From Paludibacteraceae bacterium (GTDB lineage Bacteria; Bacteroidota; Bacteroidia; Bacteroidales; Paludibacteraceae): a stretch of 48,730 nt of DNA. The notes beneath the pieces were generated by a model that did not search any database, had not been told where the DNA came from, and saw nothing but the letters and a program-made list of their open reading frames with translations. The translations under genes and the position numbers were made by a program. This document shows positions 9,180 to 20,295 of this stretch, one piece after another (the first letter of the stretch is position 1; each line of letters opens with the position of its first letter). Where the stretch lies: the NCBI GenBank assembly GCA_024400275.1, contig JAKSMY010000010.1, forward strand, positions 1 through 48,730. The letters run 5' to 3'.

Positions 9180-10592
9180 ATGCTAATTCAGGACCCAAAA
9201 ATAGAAAATCCCATTCTTCACCTCGTAGGCGATACCGCCGACGAGATGGGTTTGGAGTGCTATGTCATCGGTGGCTGGGTGCGTGATTTAATCTTACATC
9301 GCCTTTCAAACGACATTGACATTGTCACCATCGGACGGGGTATTGAGTTGGCAGAAGCGGTTGCCAAGCATTTGGGTAAACATGCCCATTTAAGTGTTTT
9401 TCGCACATACGGAACGGCACAAGTCAAGTGGCACGATATAGAACTTGAATTTGTAGGTGCTCGACGAGAGAGTTATCAGCATGATAGCCGAAATCCGATT
9501 GTGGAAGACGGCACGTTAGAAGAAGACCAAAATCGCCGAGATTTCACCATCAACGCTATGGCTATTTGCCTGAACAAGAATCGTTATGGTGAATTGTTAG
9601 ATCCCTTTGATGGCATATACGATCTGCAAGACTGCACTATTCGTACTCCTCTTGATCCTGACATTACGTTCTCCGACGACCCCCTGCGAATGATGAGAGC
9701 CATTCGTTTTGCTACCCAACTGGGCTTCTTCCTCGACTCTGAAACATTTGATGCCATCGCCCGAAACAAGGACCGTATCGCTATCATCACTAAAGAGCGT
9801 ATTGTGGACGAACTAAATAAAATAATGTCCTCACGTCGCCCTTCCGAGGGGTGGAAACTACTCGACAAAACAGGGTTGTTATTGCTTATCTTCCCTGAAT
9901 TGGCGTCCCTAAAAGGTATAGAGACCAAGGAGGGACGCGGACATAAAGACGTGTTCCTGCACACCTTGCAAGTCCTTGATAATGTGGCTACTAATTCAGA
10001 TAACCTATGGCTGCGCTGGGCTGCTCTCTTGCACGATATAGGCAAACCTAAATCCAAAGCATGGGACCAACAAGCCGGTTGGACCTTTCGCAATCATAAC
10101 TATCTCGGAGCCAAGATGATACCGCACATCTTCAAGAAAATGAAGATGCCCCAAAACGAGAAAATGGACTACATCGTCAAGATGGTAGATTTACACATGC
10201 GTCCCATCAATCTTATTGAAGATACCGTGACCGACTCGGCAGTCCGTCGTCTGCTCTTCGAGGCAGGAGATGACATCGATGATTTGATGCTCCTCTGCGA
10301 TGCCGACATCACATCTCGAAACGCCGAAAAAGTAGAGAAATACCACCGAAATTACGAATTAGTTCGTCAAAAAATGGTCGAACTTGAGGAACGTGACCGT
10401 ATTCGCAATTTCCAACCGCCCGTTCGTGGTGACGAAATCATGCAGTTGCTCCACCTTGAACCTTGTTCGGCTGTTGGAGAATTGAAACAAAAAATCAAAG
10501 ATGCCATTCTTGACGGCATTATACCCAACGAATACGAACCTGCCAAACAATATCTCTTGGAACAAGCCGCACAAATGAATCTCTTACCTTAA
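9180..10592 (+). CDS. cca: CCA tRNA nucleotidyltransferase / poly(A) polymerase family, with HD domain
   Basis: Adds or repairs the 3' CCA end of tRNAs. The nucleotidyltransferase head has GGWVRD (residues 31-36) and the metal-binding DIDIV (45-49). RRDFTINAM marks the next conserved motif and DDPLRMMRAIRFATQLGF the family's template-binding region. An HD phosphohydrolase domain follows (HTLQVLDNV, then LLHDIGKPKSK, about 260-290). At 470 residues this is the normal length for the HD-containing bacterial type. The two tRNA genes in this window do not encode CCA, so the enzyme would be needed for them. It stands between spacer repeats and may have its own transcript; no clear promoter is visible. 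Confidence 0.93.
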   Translation: MLIQDPKIENPILHLVGDTADEMGLECYVIGGWVRDLILHRLSNDIDIVTIGRGIELAEAVAKHLGKHAHLSVFRTYGTAQVKWHDIELEFVGARRESYQHDSRNPIVEDGTLEEDQNRRDFTINAMAICLNKNRYGELLDPFDGIYDLQDCTIRTPLDPDITFSDDPLRMMRAIRFATQLGFFLDSETFDAIARNKDRIAIITKERIVDELNKIMSSRRPSEGWKLLDKTGLLLLIFPELASLKGIETKEGRGHKDVFLHTLQVLDNVATNSDNLWLRWAALLHDIGKPKSKAWDQQAGWTFRNHNYLGAKMIPHIFKKMKMPQNEKMDYIVKMVDLHMRPINLIEDTVTDSAVRRLLFEAGDDIDDLMLLCDADITSRNAEKVEKYHRNYELVRQKMVELEERDRIRNFQPPVRGDEIMQLLHLEPCSAVGELKQKIKDAILDGIIPNEYEPAKQYLLEQAAQMNLLP

Positions 10593-10611
10593 AATAACCA
10601 CTAAACTTTGA

Positions 10612-10644
10612 ACTGTAGGAAGCTATGCTTCCGTCCTCTAAACT
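10612..10644 (-). repeat. Intergenic stem-loop repeat (AGTTTAGAGGACGG family), copy 1
   Basis: Read on the + strand: ACTGTA, then the perfect hairpin GGAAGC-TAT-GCTTCC, then GTCCTCTAAACT. It occupies the cca-cysS spacer. The flanking words recur at 26203-26234 and 48095-48153 around different stems. Confidence 0.65.
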
Positions 10645-10652
10645 AATAAAAT

Positions 10653-12116
10653 ATGTTACAGATTTACAACACATTAACTCATCAGAAGGAGTATTTTCGT
10701 CCTCTACACGAAGGACACGTTGGAATGTATGTTTGCGGACCTACAGTCTATGGTGATGCCCATTTAGGACATGCACGTCCAGCTATTACGTTTGACCTTC
10801 TCTATCGTTATCTTCTGCATTTGGGGTACAAAGTGCGCTATGTACGAAACATTACCGATGTCGGACACTTGGAGCACGATGCAGACGAGGGAGAAGATAA
10901 AATAGCAAAAAAGGCCCGTTTAGAACAATTAGAACCGATGGAGGTGGTACAATACTATACCAATCGCTATCATCGCGATATGGACGCGTTAAATGTCTTA
11001 CCACCCACAATTGAGCCCCATGCCAGCGGACATATTATTGAACAGATTGAATTCGTGAAGAAAATACTCGAAAAAGGCTATGCTTATATAAACAATGGCT
11101 CTGTGTATATGGACGTGGAAAAATATGCCCAAGATTTTCCCTATGGCAAGTTATCCGGACGCAACTTAGAGGAAATCGTAACGGAAACAAGAACACTCGA
11201 TGGACAGGACGAAAAACGGCATAGTTACGACTTTGCATTGTGGAAAAAAGCATCACCGGAACATATCATGCATTGGCCAAGTCCTTGGAGTGAAGGATTC
11301 CCCGGATGGCACATGGAGTGTTCCACAATGGGTACCAAATACCTCGGTGAAGAGTTTGATATCCACGGAGGTGGATTGGACTTGATGTTCCCCCACCACG
11401 AGGCAGAAATAGCCCAATCTTGTGCCGCACTTGGGCACGAGAGTGTTCATTATTGGATGCACAACAATATGATTACCATTGCCGGGAAAAAAATGGGTAA
11501 GTCTTACAATAACTTCATCACGCTAGAGCAGTTCTTCAAGGGCGAACACGAACTGCTTACAAAGGCTTTTTCTCCGATGACTATTCGCTTTTTCATTCTT
11601 ATGGCACACTACCGTTCTACCGTTGATTTCTCTTCAGAAGCACTTGAAGCGGCAGAAAAAGGGTTGGCTCGTCTTACAGAAACATATAATCGTCTGATGA
11701 AACTCAAAGCAGGAGATAAAACAACCGTCAAGTTGACTGACCTGCGGCAATTATGTGAAGAAGCAATGGAAGACGATTTGAACTCACCAATTGTTATTTC
11801 TCATCTTTTCGATTCCAGTCGAATTATCAATACAATAGTTGATGGAAAAGAATCCATTTCATCGGAAGATCTCAATGAATTAAAAGACGTTTGGAAAACT
11901 TTTGTTGTGGATATTCTTGGACTTCGAATGGAAGAAAGCAATGCAAGCAATAGTACACAAAATGCATACAAAGGTGCTGTTGATTTATTGCTCAGCATTC
12001 GCCTTACCGCTAAACAAAACAAAGATTGGGCAACATCAGACAAAATTCGCAATGAACTTACTGCTCTTGGTTTCACAATAAAAGATACAAAAGATAGTTT
12101 TGAATGGTCTTTATAA
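10653..12116 (+). CDS. cysS: Cysteinyl-tRNA synthetase
   Basis: Charges tRNA-Cys. The class I signature appears as [14 protein letters not shown] (HLGH at 37-40 is the HIGH motif), and the KMSKS loop is [10 protein letters not shown]. Zinc ligands are visible as Cys28 in YVCGP, Cys in WHMECSTMG and the two His of [10 protein letters not shown]. Length 487 is normal. The stop codon is followed immediately by the yraN start, so cysS, yraN, mnmG and uvrC look like one transcription unit. Confidence 0.97.
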   Translation: MLQIYNTLTHQKEYFRPLHEGHVGMYVCGPTVYGDAHLGHARPAITFDLLYRYLLHLGYKVRYVRNITDVGHLEHDADEGEDKIAKKARLEQLEPMEVVQYYTNRYHRDMDALNVLPPTIEPHASGHIIEQIEFVKKILEKGYAYINNGSVYMDVEKYAQDFPYGKLSGRNLEEIVTETRTLDGQDEKRHSYDFALWKKASPEHIMHWPSPWSEGFPGWHMECSTMGTKYLGEEFDIHGGGLDLMFPHHEAEIAQSCAALGHESVHYWMHNNMITIAGKKMGKSYNNFITLEQFFKGEHELLTKAFSPMTIRFFILMAHYRSTVDFSSEALEAAEKGLARLTETYNRLMKLKAGDKTTVKLTDLRQLCEEAMEDDLNSPIVISHLFDSSRIINTIVDGKESISSEDLNELKDVWKTFVVDILGLRMEESNASNSTQNAYKGAVDLLLSIRLTAKQNKDWATSDKIRNELTALGFTIKDTKDSFEWSL

Positions 12117-12575
12117 ATGGCTCTTTTTCATCTACATAGACCGAATGACACAGGCAATCTTGGCGAGGAAATTGCAGCAAACCTATTGCGACAGAAAGGA
12201 TATACTATCCTTGACAAAAACTTAAAAGTTAATGCCAAGGAAATCGATATTATTGCCACCAATGATGAGTATATAGTCTTTTGTGAGGTAAAAACACGTA
12301 CTTCTACTTTTGCCGGTTATCCCGAACAAACGGTAAATATAGAAAAACGAAAAAACATGCAATTTGCTGCCAATGCATATATTAAAATCCATCGCGAAAA
12401 CAGAAAACCGAGATTTGACATTATAGGAATACTATTAAATCCCACTACGAATGAAATTGTAGAACTGAATCATATTGAAGATGCATTTTTTCCAATTCAG
12501 CGCACTATCAATTCTCATTCCTATTCTGGACAATATAAATGGCATACTAAATCTGCATGGAAGCGTAGAAAATGA
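12117..12575 (+). CDS. yraN: YraN family (UPF0102) putative endonuclease-fold protein
   Basis: 152 residues with the family core [40 protein letters not shown] and the region around ANAYI. The E..D..EVKT pattern is the PD-(D/E)XK-like nuclease motif; the biochemical role is not established. It begins directly after the cysS stop, and its TGA overlaps the mnmG ATG (ATGA). Confidence 0.9.
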   Translation: MALFHLHRPNDTGNLGEEIAANLLRQKGYTILDKNLKVNAKEIDIIATNDEYIVFCEVKTRTSTFAGYPEQTVNIEKRKNMQFAANAYIKIHRENRKPRFDIIGILLNPTTNEIVELNHIEDAFFPIQRTINSHSYSGQYKWHTKSAWKRRK

Positions 12576-14446
12576 ATTTTACATACGATATCATAGTCGT
12601 TGGTGCCGGTCACGCAGGCTGTGAAGCAGCACATGCTGCTGCTCAAATGGGATCGCACACTCTGCTCATCACTATGGATATGAATAAAATAGGTCAGATG
12701 AGCTGCAATCCTGCTGTCGGAGGAATAGCTAAAGGACAGATTGTCAGAGAGATAGACGCACTTGGCGGGCAAATGGGTATTGTTACTGACCGTTCTGCTA
12801 TTCAGTTTCGCATGCTCAACCGTAGCAAGGGGCCCGCAATGTGGTCTCCCCGTTCTCAAAGCGACAGAAAACGTTTTATTGAAGAATGGGTAAAGGTATT
12901 GTCCTCCACCAATAATCTTGAACTTTGGCAAGATGTAGTTACCGAATTGATTATCAAAGATAATCAAGTATGTGGAGTTAAAACGGCACTTGGAATAGAA
13001 ATGCACGCTCAGGCTGTTATTCTCACCAATGGTACATTTTTAAATGGCCTATTGCACTTTGGCAAAGCACAAATAAAAGGAGGCCGGATTAGCGAACCTG
13101 CATCGTACGGGATAACGGAACAATTAGTACAACTTGGTTTTCACTCAGCCCGAATGAAAACAGGAACTCCTGCTCGAATAGATAGACGCTCAATAGACTT
13201 TTCCAAACTGACTATACAGCCCGGAGACAGTGAAGCGTATCATTTCTCTTATCTTCCGGATGTGAAGCGACAACTCAAACAAATGCCTTGTTGGATAACA
13301 TATACCAACTCCGCCACACACAATGTATTACGAAAAGGTCTTCCGGATTCTCCTTTATACAACGGACAAATCAAGAGCATTGGTCCACGTTATTGCCCAA
13401 GTATAGAAACTAAAATTATCACTTTTGCAGATAAAGAGCAACACCAAATTTTTCTGGAACCAGAAGGCGTTGACAGTTATGAGTATTATGTAAACGGCTT
13501 TTCTTCGTCCTTACCCTGGCAAATTCAATTAGAGGCTCTAAAAACAATCAAAGGATTAGAAAATGTCGTTATGTACCGCCCCGGCTATGCTATCGAATAT
13601 GACTTCTTTGATCCCACTCAATTATACCCCACCCTGGAAACAAAACAGATTAAGAATCTTTTCTTTGCCGGACAAATCAACGGTACTACCGGCTATGAAG
13701 AGGCAGCAGGGCAAGGTTTAGTTGCCGGTGTAAATGCCCACCAAAACATTCATTCTCAACCGCCTTTAATACTACATCGTGACGAGAGTTATATAGGAGT
13801 ACTGATTGATGATTTGGTACATAAGGGAGTAGATGAACCATATAGGATGTTTACCTCAAGAGCAGAATATCGTATTTTGCTCCGTCAAGACAATGCTGAC
13901 GCACGTCTTACAGAACGTGCCTATCAAATAGGTCTTGCTTCTAAAGAACGTTATGATTTATATACTACAAAAAAAGAAGCAGAGAAAGCCCTACTTCAGT
14001 ATCTATCTTCCACCCCCGTACGTGCAGATTACATCAACGGCTGGTTGGAACAAATAGGCGAAAGTCCTTTGCAGCACGGCTGCAAATTGGTCGATTTGGT
14101 TCTTCGCCCAAAAATAAGCATTGAGACTTTAGCAGAACAGGTTCCGAATTTGAAAGAAATAATATCCACATTCGGCAATCGGAAATATGAAATTGTAGAA
14201 AGCACCGAAATAAATATCAAATACAACGGATATATTGAACGCGAACGTTTAAGTGCCGATAAATTACATCGATTAGACAGCATTCACCTACCACAGGATT
14301 TTGATTACCAATCCATTCAGTCCCTATCCACAGAAGCACGCCAAAAACTATCGCGTATCCGTCCCAACAGCATAGGCTCTGCCAGCAGAATACCCGGTGT
14401 CAGTCCCAACGACATCAGTGTTTTATTGGTTTTGTTGGGCAGGTAA
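12572..14446 (+). CDS. mnmG: tRNA uridine-5-carboxymethylaminomethyl modification enzyme MnmG (GidA)
   Basis: FAD-dependent enzyme that, with MnmE, modifies the wobble uridine of several tRNAs. The FAD dinucleotide fold is [15 protein letters not shown] (residues 9-23). Family motifs [25 protein letters not shown] and [13 protein letters not shown] are present, and the C-terminal helical domain ends [17 protein letters not shown]. Length 624 is typical. In many bacteria this gene lies near the replication origin, which gives weight to the parS-like site just downstream. Confidence 0.97.
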   Translation: MNFTYDIIVVGAGHAGCEAAHAAAQMGSHTLLITMDMNKIGQMSCNPAVGGIAKGQIVREIDALGGQMGIVTDRSAIQFRMLNRSKGPAMWSPRSQSDRKRFIEEWVKVLSSTNNLELWQDVVTELIIKDNQVCGVKTALGIEMHAQAVILTNGTFLNGLLHFGKAQIKGGRISEPASYGITEQLVQLGFHSARMKTGTPARIDRRSIDFSKLTIQPGDSEAYHFSYLPDVKRQLKQMPCWITYTNSATHNVLRKGLPDSPLYNGQIKSIGPRYCPSIETKIITFADKEQHQIFLEPEGVDSYEYYVNGFSSSLPWQIQLEALKTIKGLENVVMYRPGYAIEYDFFDPTQLYPTLETKQIKNLFFAGQINGTTGYEEAAGQGLVAGVNAHQNIHSQPPLILHRDESYIGVLIDDLVHKGVDEPYRMFTSRAEYRILLRQDNADARLTERAYQIGLASKERYDLYTTKKEAEKALLQYLSSTPVRADYINGWLEQIGESPLQHGCKLVDLVLRPKISIETLAEQVPNLKEIISTFGNRKYEIVESTEINIKYNGYIERERLSADKLHRLDSIHLPQDFDYQSIQSLSTEARQKLSRIRPNSIGSASRIPGVSPNDISVLLVLLGR

Positions 14447-14464
14447 AAACACCTTACAGAGGAA

Positions 14465-14480
14465 GGTTCCACGTGGAACA
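14465..14480. promoter_or_regulatory. parS: Candidate parS centromere site (ParB-binding palindrome)
   Basis: GTTCCACGTGGAAC (14466-14479) is a perfect 14-base palindrome. With its flanks, GGTTCCACGTGGAACA matches the widely conserved chromosomal parS consensus TGTTNCACGTGNAACA at all but the first base. It lies in the 37-base mnmG-uvrC spacer, four bases before the uvrC start, and is not coding from the preferred uvrC ATG. ParB would load here to organise the origin region. Confidence 0.75.
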
Positions 14481-14483
14481 ATA

Positions 14484-16304
14484 ATGACAAAAATATCAGA
14501 ACATATTAAAAACATCTTGGTAGGTTTACCGGAAACTCCGGGTGTGTATCAGTACTTGGACAAAGACGGAATGATAATCTACGTCGGAAAGGCCAAGAAC
14601 CTTAAACGTCGGGTAAGCAGTTATTTCCAAAAAGAACACGAGTGGCAAAAAACACGCCAGTTAGTTAGGAATATTGCCGACATTAAATATGTGATGGTAA
14701 ATAATGAACAAGATGCTTTTTTATTAGAAAACAATCTTATTAAGCAGTATCAACCTCACTATAATATACTATTAAAGGACGGAAAGTCATACCCAAGTAT
14801 TTGTATAACCCGTGAGCCTTTTCCTCGTATTTATAAAACACGCAAGATAATCCGTGAAATAGGAGATTATTACGGACCTTATTCTTTTGGAAATACTGTA
14901 GATTTGGTGTTGGAGTTAATACATAAACTCTACCCTATTCGCACATGCACATTGGCTCTTACTCCTGATAACGTCTCTGTCGGTAAGTATCGGGTATGTT
15001 TAAAATACCATCTAAAAAACTGTTGCGGTATCTGTGCGGGTTGTATCGTATCGGACAAATATACGGAGTATATTGATTCGGCACGCAAAATTATTCGGGG
15101 AGATGCAAAAACTATTCGTGTTCAATTAGAACAACAAATGGAAATTGCAGCTAAACAGATGAAATATGAAGAGGCTGCTGACCTAAAGGAAAAATTGGAT
15201 TTAATAGATAAATTCTGCTCAAAAACAATCATAAGCAATACTCATATCGGACAAATGGACGTATTTGGTTACGATGAACAGGACCAAAATGTATATATCT
15301 CAATGCTTCACATTCAAAACGGAAGCATAGTACAGGGGCAAACCATTGAGTATAAAAAACAACTGAATGAACCTCGAGAAGAACTTTTGGCATTCGGTAT
15401 GATGGAATTAAGAGAACGTTTGGGCAGTATAACCAAAGATGTTGTTGTTCCATTTATTCCCGATGAATACGATGAGAATATGCATGTCCATTTAGCCTTT
15501 TCAGGAGATAAAAAGAAGCTACTTGATTTGGCAATGCATAATGTTCAGCAATATAAATTGGATAGACTTAAACAAACAGATAAATTAAATCCGGACCAAC
15601 GTTCTATGCGAATTCTAACCGCATTACAACAGTATTTAGGATTACAAAAAATACCTTTATTTATCGATAGCTTTGATAATTCGTCCATTCAGGGATCAGA
15701 TGCTGTTGCAGCATGTGTTGTCTTTAAAAAAGCCAAACCCAGTAAACAGGATTACAAACGCTTCAAAATAAAAACTATAGTCGGACAAGATGATTACGCC
15801 TCTATGCGTGAAATTGTGCGACGTCGTTACCAAGATATTCTCGATGAACAGGGCGTTTTACCGGATTTAATATTAGCAGATGGCGGTGTAGGTCAGGTAC
15901 ATGCTATACGAGAGGTAATAGAGCAACAACTTGGACTGTCTATTCCGGTAGCAGGACTAAAAAAAGATAACAAGCACCGAACAAATACACTGGTATTTGG
16001 AGACCCCATTCAAGAAGTTAGTCTTCCTGTTACTGATGAAGTCTTTCGTCTATTAGTTCAAATACAAGACGAGGTACATCGTTTTGCTATTTCTTATCAT
16101 AAAAATAAACGGTCAAAAGGACAAATAAAGTCGGAACTTGATGATATTCAAGGACTTGGACCGGTTACAAAGCAGAAATTACTATCCTATTTTCACTCTG
16201 TTCCACGAATTAGAACAGCCACAAAAGACGAACTAATAGAAATCATCGGAAATCATTATGCTTCAATAGTTTACAATCATTTTAGTACCAATTTATCGCG
16301 CTGA
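14484..16304 (+). CDS. uvrC: Excinuclease ABC subunit C
   Basis: Dual-incision nuclease of nucleotide excision repair. The N-terminal GIY-YIG domain is visible as PGVYQYLDKDGMIIYVGKAK, the UVR motif as MKYEEAADLKEKL, and the C-terminal RNase H-like domain as IDSFDNSSIQGSDAVAACVV and LILADGGVGQVHA. Helix-hairpin-helix motifs (IQGLGPVTKQKLLSYF) close the protein. The frame is open from 14397 inside mnmG, but the ATG at 14484 gives the standard start (MTKISEHIKNILVGLPETPG) and 606 residues. Four Cys cluster in KNCCGICAGC. Confidence 0.96.
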   Translation: MTKISEHIKNILVGLPETPGVYQYLDKDGMIIYVGKAKNLKRRVSSYFQKEHEWQKTRQLVRNIADIKYVMVNNEQDAFLLENNLIKQYQPHYNILLKDGKSYPSICITREPFPRIYKTRKIIREIGDYYGPYSFGNTVDLVLELIHKLYPIRTCTLALTPDNVSVGKYRVCLKYHLKNCCGICAGCIVSDKYTEYIDSARKIIRGDAKTIRVQLEQQMEIAAKQMKYEEAADLKEKLDLIDKFCSKTIISNTHIGQMDVFGYDEQDQNVYISMLHIQNGSIVQGQTIEYKKQLNEPREELLAFGMMELRERLGSITKDVVVPFIPDEYDENMHVHLAFSGDKKKLLDLAMHNVQQYKLDRLKQTDKLNPDQRSMRILTALQQYLGLQKIPLFIDSFDNSSIQGSDAVAACVVFKKAKPSKQDYKRFKIKTIVGQDDYASMREIVRRRYQDILDEQGVLPDLILADGGVGQVHAIREVIEQQLGLSIPVAGLKKDNKHRTNTLVFGDPIQEVSLPVTDEVFRLLVQIQDEVHRFAISYHKNKRSKGQIKSELDDIQGLGPVTKQKLLSYFHSVPRIRTATKDELIEIIGNHYASIVYNHFSTNLSR

Positions 16305-16326
16305 GAATTTAATATTTTTCAACAAC

Positions 16327-16776
16327 ATGACTGACTATTCATTAAAAATCAAAGAAAACGGCATAATTTTTCTACAATCACCAAGTGGAGAATACTTGAC
16401 GGCTTCGGATTTGATCCGTCACTATCCTTGCTGCCGCGTTATTGCATTCGATGCTCCCATGGGTGCCGGCAAGACTACATTCATTAAACAACTATGTGAA
16501 GAATTAGGAACAACAGATATTGTCAACTCACCAACATTCGCTATCGTCAATGTTTATGACACACCAACCGATGGAGAGATATATCATTTTGATTGTTACC
16601 GTCTGAAAGATATACGTGAGGCACAAGATTTCGGAGCAGAAGAATATCTGTATTCCGGAAATTTATGCCTTATTGAGTGGCCGGATATTATTGAACCTTT
16701 GTTACCCGAAGACACCTTGTATGTACATATCCGCGTACAAGAAAACGGAGACAGATTATTAACCATAGAAGATTAA
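16327..16776 (+). CDS. tsaE: tRNA threonylcarbamoyladenosine biosynthesis ATPase TsaE
   Basis: ATPase of the TsaBDE complex that makes t6A at position 37 of ANN-decoding tRNAs. The P-loop is APMGAGKTT (residues 43-51), followed by the family motif NSPTF and then YHFDCYRLKD and LIEWPD. Length 149 is standard. A 22-base spacer separates it from uvrC, and the next gene starts two bases after its stop. Confidence 0.94.
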   Translation: MTDYSLKIKENGIIFLQSPSGEYLTASDLIRHYPCCRVIAFDAPMGAGKTTFIKQLCEELGTTDIVNSPTFAIVNVYDTPTDGEIYHFDCYRLKDIREAQDFGAEEYLYSGNLCLIEWPDIIEPLLPEDTLYVHIRVQENGDRLLTIED

Positions 16777-16777
16777 G

Positions 16778-17623
16778 ATGCATAGATTACAACTATACAT
16801 ATTAAATTGTTTGATAATAATCCTGATATTATTTCCATGTTACGCAAGTGCCGAAAACGTGGAACACGAGAATATTCTAAAAGTACAATACGGTGGAGAG
16901 TGGCGGCAAGACCAATACCTCACTCCCCTACTCTATAAAGGTATGATGGTAGGAATAGGCAACGAGTGGTGGCAGCCTTTTAGACAAGATACACGTTTAG
17001 GTAAAACAGGCAAATTGGAACACTGGAAACATATCGGACAACTGAACTTAAAGTTTGATTGGACTCATAATCCAGTGAAAACCAATATAATATATGCCTT
17101 AAATATAGATGCCGGTTGGGGCGCATATTATGAATGGTGTTGGCAAGATGTAGGAGTTAAAATTTTTCTTGGTCCATATTTAGATTGCAACAATACAATC
17201 AAATACCATTCAATAAATGTCAACAAACCGGTTTCTCTGGATTTGACTACCAATGTGCAAGCCATGACCGGAGTTAGTTATTCGTTTAAAGGAAAAAAGA
17301 CATCGTACCGGTTGCGCTATCTGATACGTTTTAATCTTTTAGGGGTAGATTTTATGCCTGACTATTGGCAGTCTTACTACGAACTGACAAAAAAAGTCCG
17401 TGGTCAAATACGTTGTGCCGGTATGTGGAATCACCGAACGTTGCACCATGAACTGACTTTGGACCTGCAATTTCCCCACTCCACTTGGCGTGTTGGTATC
17501 TGTCATGAATACGATGAATACGGACAGAAAGATATGATGTTCTCAAACGAATGCGTTTCTGCCATTGTTGGTACGTGTTTTCATTATAAATTAAACCCTC
17601 ACAAGAACTTTACCATTTTTTAA
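16778..17623 (+). CDS. Putative outer-membrane beta-barrel protein (possibly DUF3316 family)
   Basis: 281 residues: a signal peptide (LIIILILFPCYASA), then alternating aromatic strands (VQYGGEWRQDQYLTPLLYKG, LNLKFDW, YALNIDAGWGAYYEWCWQD) and a terminal Phe. The pattern fits a small barrel of about 10-12 strands. It resembles the Bacteroidota DUF3316 group, an attribution by recall only. It lies between tsaE and an S41 peptidase lipoprotein with almost no spacing, pointing to an envelope operon. Confidence 0.6.
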   Translation: MHRLQLYILNCLIIILILFPCYASAENVEHENILKVQYGGEWRQDQYLTPLLYKGMMVGIGNEWWQPFRQDTRLGKTGKLEHWKHIGQLNLKFDWTHNPVKTNIIYALNIDAGWGAYYEWCWQDVGVKIFLGPYLDCNNTIKYHSINVNKPVSLDLTTNVQAMTGVSYSFKGKKTSYRLRYLIRFNLLGVDFMPDYWQSYYELTKKVRGQIRCAGMWNHRTLHHELTLDLQFPHSTWRVGICHEYDEYGQKDMMFSNECVSAIVGTCFHYKLNPHKNFTIF

Positions 17624-17626
17624 TTG

Positions 17627-18634
17627 ATGTTACGAAATTTTATACATATTGTTGGTTTGATTTTGCTTTTATCTTCCTGCACACATCGTTTTGATGGTGT
17701 GGAAGACAACACGCCTGTGGGCAATATGGAGTGTTTGTGGAAGACATTAGATGATAAATACTGTTTCTTTGAGGAAAAAGGAATAGATTGGCAAGACATT
17801 CATAATCAATATCTTCCGGCTGTTCAGCAGTTAAAAGGAAGTGATTATTTGGGGTTATTTGATACATTGGCATCTATGATAAATGTACTGAATGACGGGC
17901 ATGTCAATTTATATTCACCTTTTGATATTTCCACATGCAAGACGTGGTATGAAAATGATTCCGTTAATTTCGATTGGGACGTTATAAAAAAAGACTATTT
18001 AAGGGATTACCGAACGGCAGGCGGAGCCTACTACAACACGCTGGGCAACGGCTCGGTCGGTTATGTGTATATTTCTGATTTTGAGACTCCTATCTCTGCC
18101 AATAATATGTTTTATATCTTGAAGTATTTTAGTCATTGTAGTGGCTTGATTATAGATGTACGCAACAACGGAGGAGGGAATATGGATTATGCCTATCAAT
18201 TAGCGGCATCATTCTTTGAAGGAAGTCAAACAGTAGGGTATTGGCAACATAAAAACGGACGAGGACATGAGTCTTTTTCATCGTTGAAAGAGCAACGTTT
18301 AGACAAAAATATTATGCCTTCCACGTGGTTGCGTCCGGTGGTAGTTTTATGCAATCGAAAGACCTATTCTGCTGCCAATTTCTTTGTCAGTATTATGCGT
18401 TATGCCCATAATACACATATCGTAGGTGGCAGAAGTGGTGGGGGTGGAGGAATGCCCATGAGTTATGAGTTGCCCAACGGCTGGATGTTGCGATTCTCCA
18501 GCATCCGTATGTTTGATAAAGACAAAAAAAGTATTGAACCGGGCATTGAACCTAATGAGTGGGTTAATGATAATTCTCTCACCCAACAAGATGAGATAAT
18601 AGAAGCCGGCATTCGATGGATAAATAAGCAATAA
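17627..18634 (+). CDS. S41 family (tail-specific protease-like) peptidase lipoprotein
   Basis: Lipoprotein signal [18 protein letters not shown], with the lipobox cysteine at residue 18 when started at ATG 17627. An in-frame TTG at 17624 adjoins it. The mature protein follows the S41 layout: an N-terminal helical part ([19 protein letters not shown]), [10 protein letters not shown], the [20 protein letters not shown] strand-loop, then the nucleophile region [18 protein letters not shown]. No separate PDZ domain is obvious, as in many Bacteroidales S41 lipoproteins. It probably acts on periplasmic or surface substrates. Confidence 0.85.
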   Translation: MLRNFIHIVGLILLLSSCTHRFDGVEDNTPVGNMECLWKTLDDKYCFFEEKGIDWQDIHNQYLPAVQQLKGSDYLGLFDTLASMINVLNDGHVNLYSPFDISTCKTWYENDSVNFDWDVIKKDYLRDYRTAGGAYYNTLGNGSVGYVYISDFETPISANNMFYILKYFSHCSGLIIDVRNNGGGNMDYAYQLAASFFEGSQTVGYWQHKNGRGHESFSSLKEQRLDKNIMPSTWLRPVVVLCNRKTYSAANFFVSIMRYAHNTHIVGGRSGGGGGMPMSYELPNGWMLRFSSIRMFDKDKKSIEPGIEPNEWVNDNSLTQQDEIIEAGIRWINKQ

Positions 18635-18635
18635 T

Positions 18636-19283
18636 ATGATACAAGTTAATGATTTACACAAAAGTTTCGGTACATTGCATGTGTTAAGAGGAATCAATCT
18701 GCAAGTAAACCAAGGAGAGATTGTGGCTATTTTAGGACGAAGCGGAGCCGGAAAAACCACTCTGTTACAGATTATCGGTACGTTAGATCGGCCGGACAGC
18801 GGGCAAGTGATTATAGACGGACAAGATGTATTCACTTTACCCGAAAAGAAGCTCTCTGCTTTCCGAAATCAGCATATCGGTTTTATTTTCCAGCAGCACC
18901 AATTATTGCCTGAATTTACGGCTTTAGAGAATGTGATGATGCCCGGTTTGATAGCACGAATGAACGACAAAGAAATCCGTTATCGTGCTACTGAATTGCT
19001 ATCCCAATTGGGATTGCAAGACCGTCTTCATCATAAACCTGCCGAACTTTCCGGTGGTGAACAACAGCGGGTGGCGGCAGCACGAGCCATGTTATTAAAG
19101 CCGGCTGTCATCTTGGCAGATGAACCAAGCGGCAGTTTGGACGAGCAAAACAAAAAAGATTTACACTCCCTGCTGCTCAATATGCGGGAAAAATATGGCC
19201 AAACCATTATTTTGGTTACTCATGACCAAGAATTAGCTCAAATATGTGATCGTCAATTATTTATACAAGATGGAAAAATTTAG
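18636..19283 (+). CDS. ABC transporter ATP-binding protein, LolD/MacB type
   Basis: 215 residues with Walker A GRSGAGKT (35-42), a Q-loop in [20 protein letters not shown], signature [15 protein letters not shown], Walker [13 protein letters not shown] and the switch His in [25 protein letters not shown] is characteristic of the lipoprotein-releasing LolD branch. No permease gene (LolC/E-like) is adjacent, so the partner must be elsewhere. The neighbouring genes encode lipoproteins, which fits a lipoprotein-sorting role by inference. Confidence 0.85.
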   Translation: MIQVNDLHKSFGTLHVLRGINLQVNQGEIVAILGRSGAGKTTLLQIIGTLDRPDSGQVIIDGQDVFTLPEKKLSAFRNQHIGFIFQQHQLLPEFTALENVMMPGLIARMNDKEIRYRATELLSQLGLQDRLHHKPAELSGGEQQRVAAARAMLLKPAVILADEPSGSLDEQNKKDLHSLLLNMREKYGQTIILVTHDQELAQICDRQLFIQDGKI

Positions 19284-20292
19284 AAACAGTATCAGTTATT
19301 GGATAGTAGGCGTGGTTTGTCTGATTATGTCCGGATGCACGTCCAAACGCTCTTATTTTCCAAGAAATATGGAGGAACAACACATTGACATCGTTCGGTT
19401 TGACCGGGCTTTGATGAATGTTTCCAATGATTCTTCGCTGCAAGATGTTAGGTGTTTATATGATGAATATGAAATGTTTATGCCTGTTTTTGCAGAAAAT
19501 ATCCTTGGCATTTCAGCCGAAGATACATTTTATCTTGCTGAAGCCTTGCCACAATTCTTGAATGACACTTTGTATGGCTTTGCCGAGACGAATGCTGAAG
19601 TGCGTAAACAATATGAGCATATCGACGATTTGCAGAAGCAACTTGATGAGGCTTTTACACGTATTCATTTCCTATACAGCGATTTACCATTGCCAACTAT
19701 TTATTTCTTTATTTCCGGATTTAATGCATCTATTCTGTTTGTTGAAGATGATTTGGCAGTAGGAACAGACATGTATTTGGGCGAAGATTGGAAATACTAC
19801 AATCGAGTGGTGTATGAATACCAAAAGCACAACATGCGAAAAGAGTGTATTCCTATTGACGTGGTCAGTGCCTATTTATTCAGAAATCTACCTTATACAT
19901 CTACCAAAAACCGGTTGTTGGAGAATATGATTTATCGTGGAAAAATCATGTATTTACTGGCACAATTACTGCCCGACTATCCTGACTATGAGATTATGGG
20001 ATATACTCAAGAGCAATGGGTGTGGTGCAAGGATAATGAATTGGCAATTTGGAACACCATTATGGATAAGCGTGATTTATTCAAAACCGAGAGTATGATT
20101 TTAACCTCCTATTTGAACGATGGTCCGTTCACATCAGAGATTTCGCAAAAATCGCCGGGTAGGGTAGGCACATGGATTGGTTGGCAGATTACTCAATCAT
20201 ATATGGAACATAATCAGGACGTTACGTTACAACAATTGATTGAGAATGGTGATGCCCAAATGATTTTGGAAAATAGTTTTTATAAACCATAG
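19270..20292 (+). CDS. gldB: GldB-like lipoprotein
   Basis: Envelope lipoprotein related to GldB of gliding Bacteroidota and widely present in non-gliding Bacteroidales. Starting at ATG 19270 gives [20 protein letters not shown] then SGC, a proper lipobox; the longer frame from 19246 would spoil the leader. Conserved features include [11 protein letters not shown] near the start, [25 protein letters not shown]-like [11 protein letters not shown] and the end region [17 protein letters not shown]. It overlaps the end of the LolD-like gene by 14 bases. Confidence 0.85.
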   Translation: MEKFRNSISYWIVGVVCLIMSGCTSKRSYFPRNMEEQHIDIVRFDRALMNVSNDSSLQDVRCLYDEYEMFMPVFAENILGISAEDTFYLAEALPQFLNDTLYGFAETNAEVRKQYEHIDDLQKQLDEAFTRIHFLYSDLPLPTIYFFISGFNASILFVEDDLAVGTDMYLGEDWKYYNRVVYEYQKHNMRKECIPIDVVSAYLFRNLPYTSTKNRLLENMIYRGKIMYLLAQLLPDYPDYEIMGYTQEQWVWCKDNELAIWNTIMDKRDLFKTESMILTSYLNDGPFTSEISQKSPGRVGTWIGWQITQSYMEHNQDVTLQQLIENGDAQMILENSFYKP

Positions 20293-20295
20293 TAT

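Noticed and set aside
14397..14483. N-terminal extension of UvrC
   Set aside because: It overlaps the end of mnmG and would translate the parS-like palindrome; the standard UvrC start is at 14484.
18320..18333. TTCCACGTGG inside the S41 peptidase gene, resembling half of parS
   Set aside because: Only the core matches, the outer bases do not pair, and it is coding sequence.
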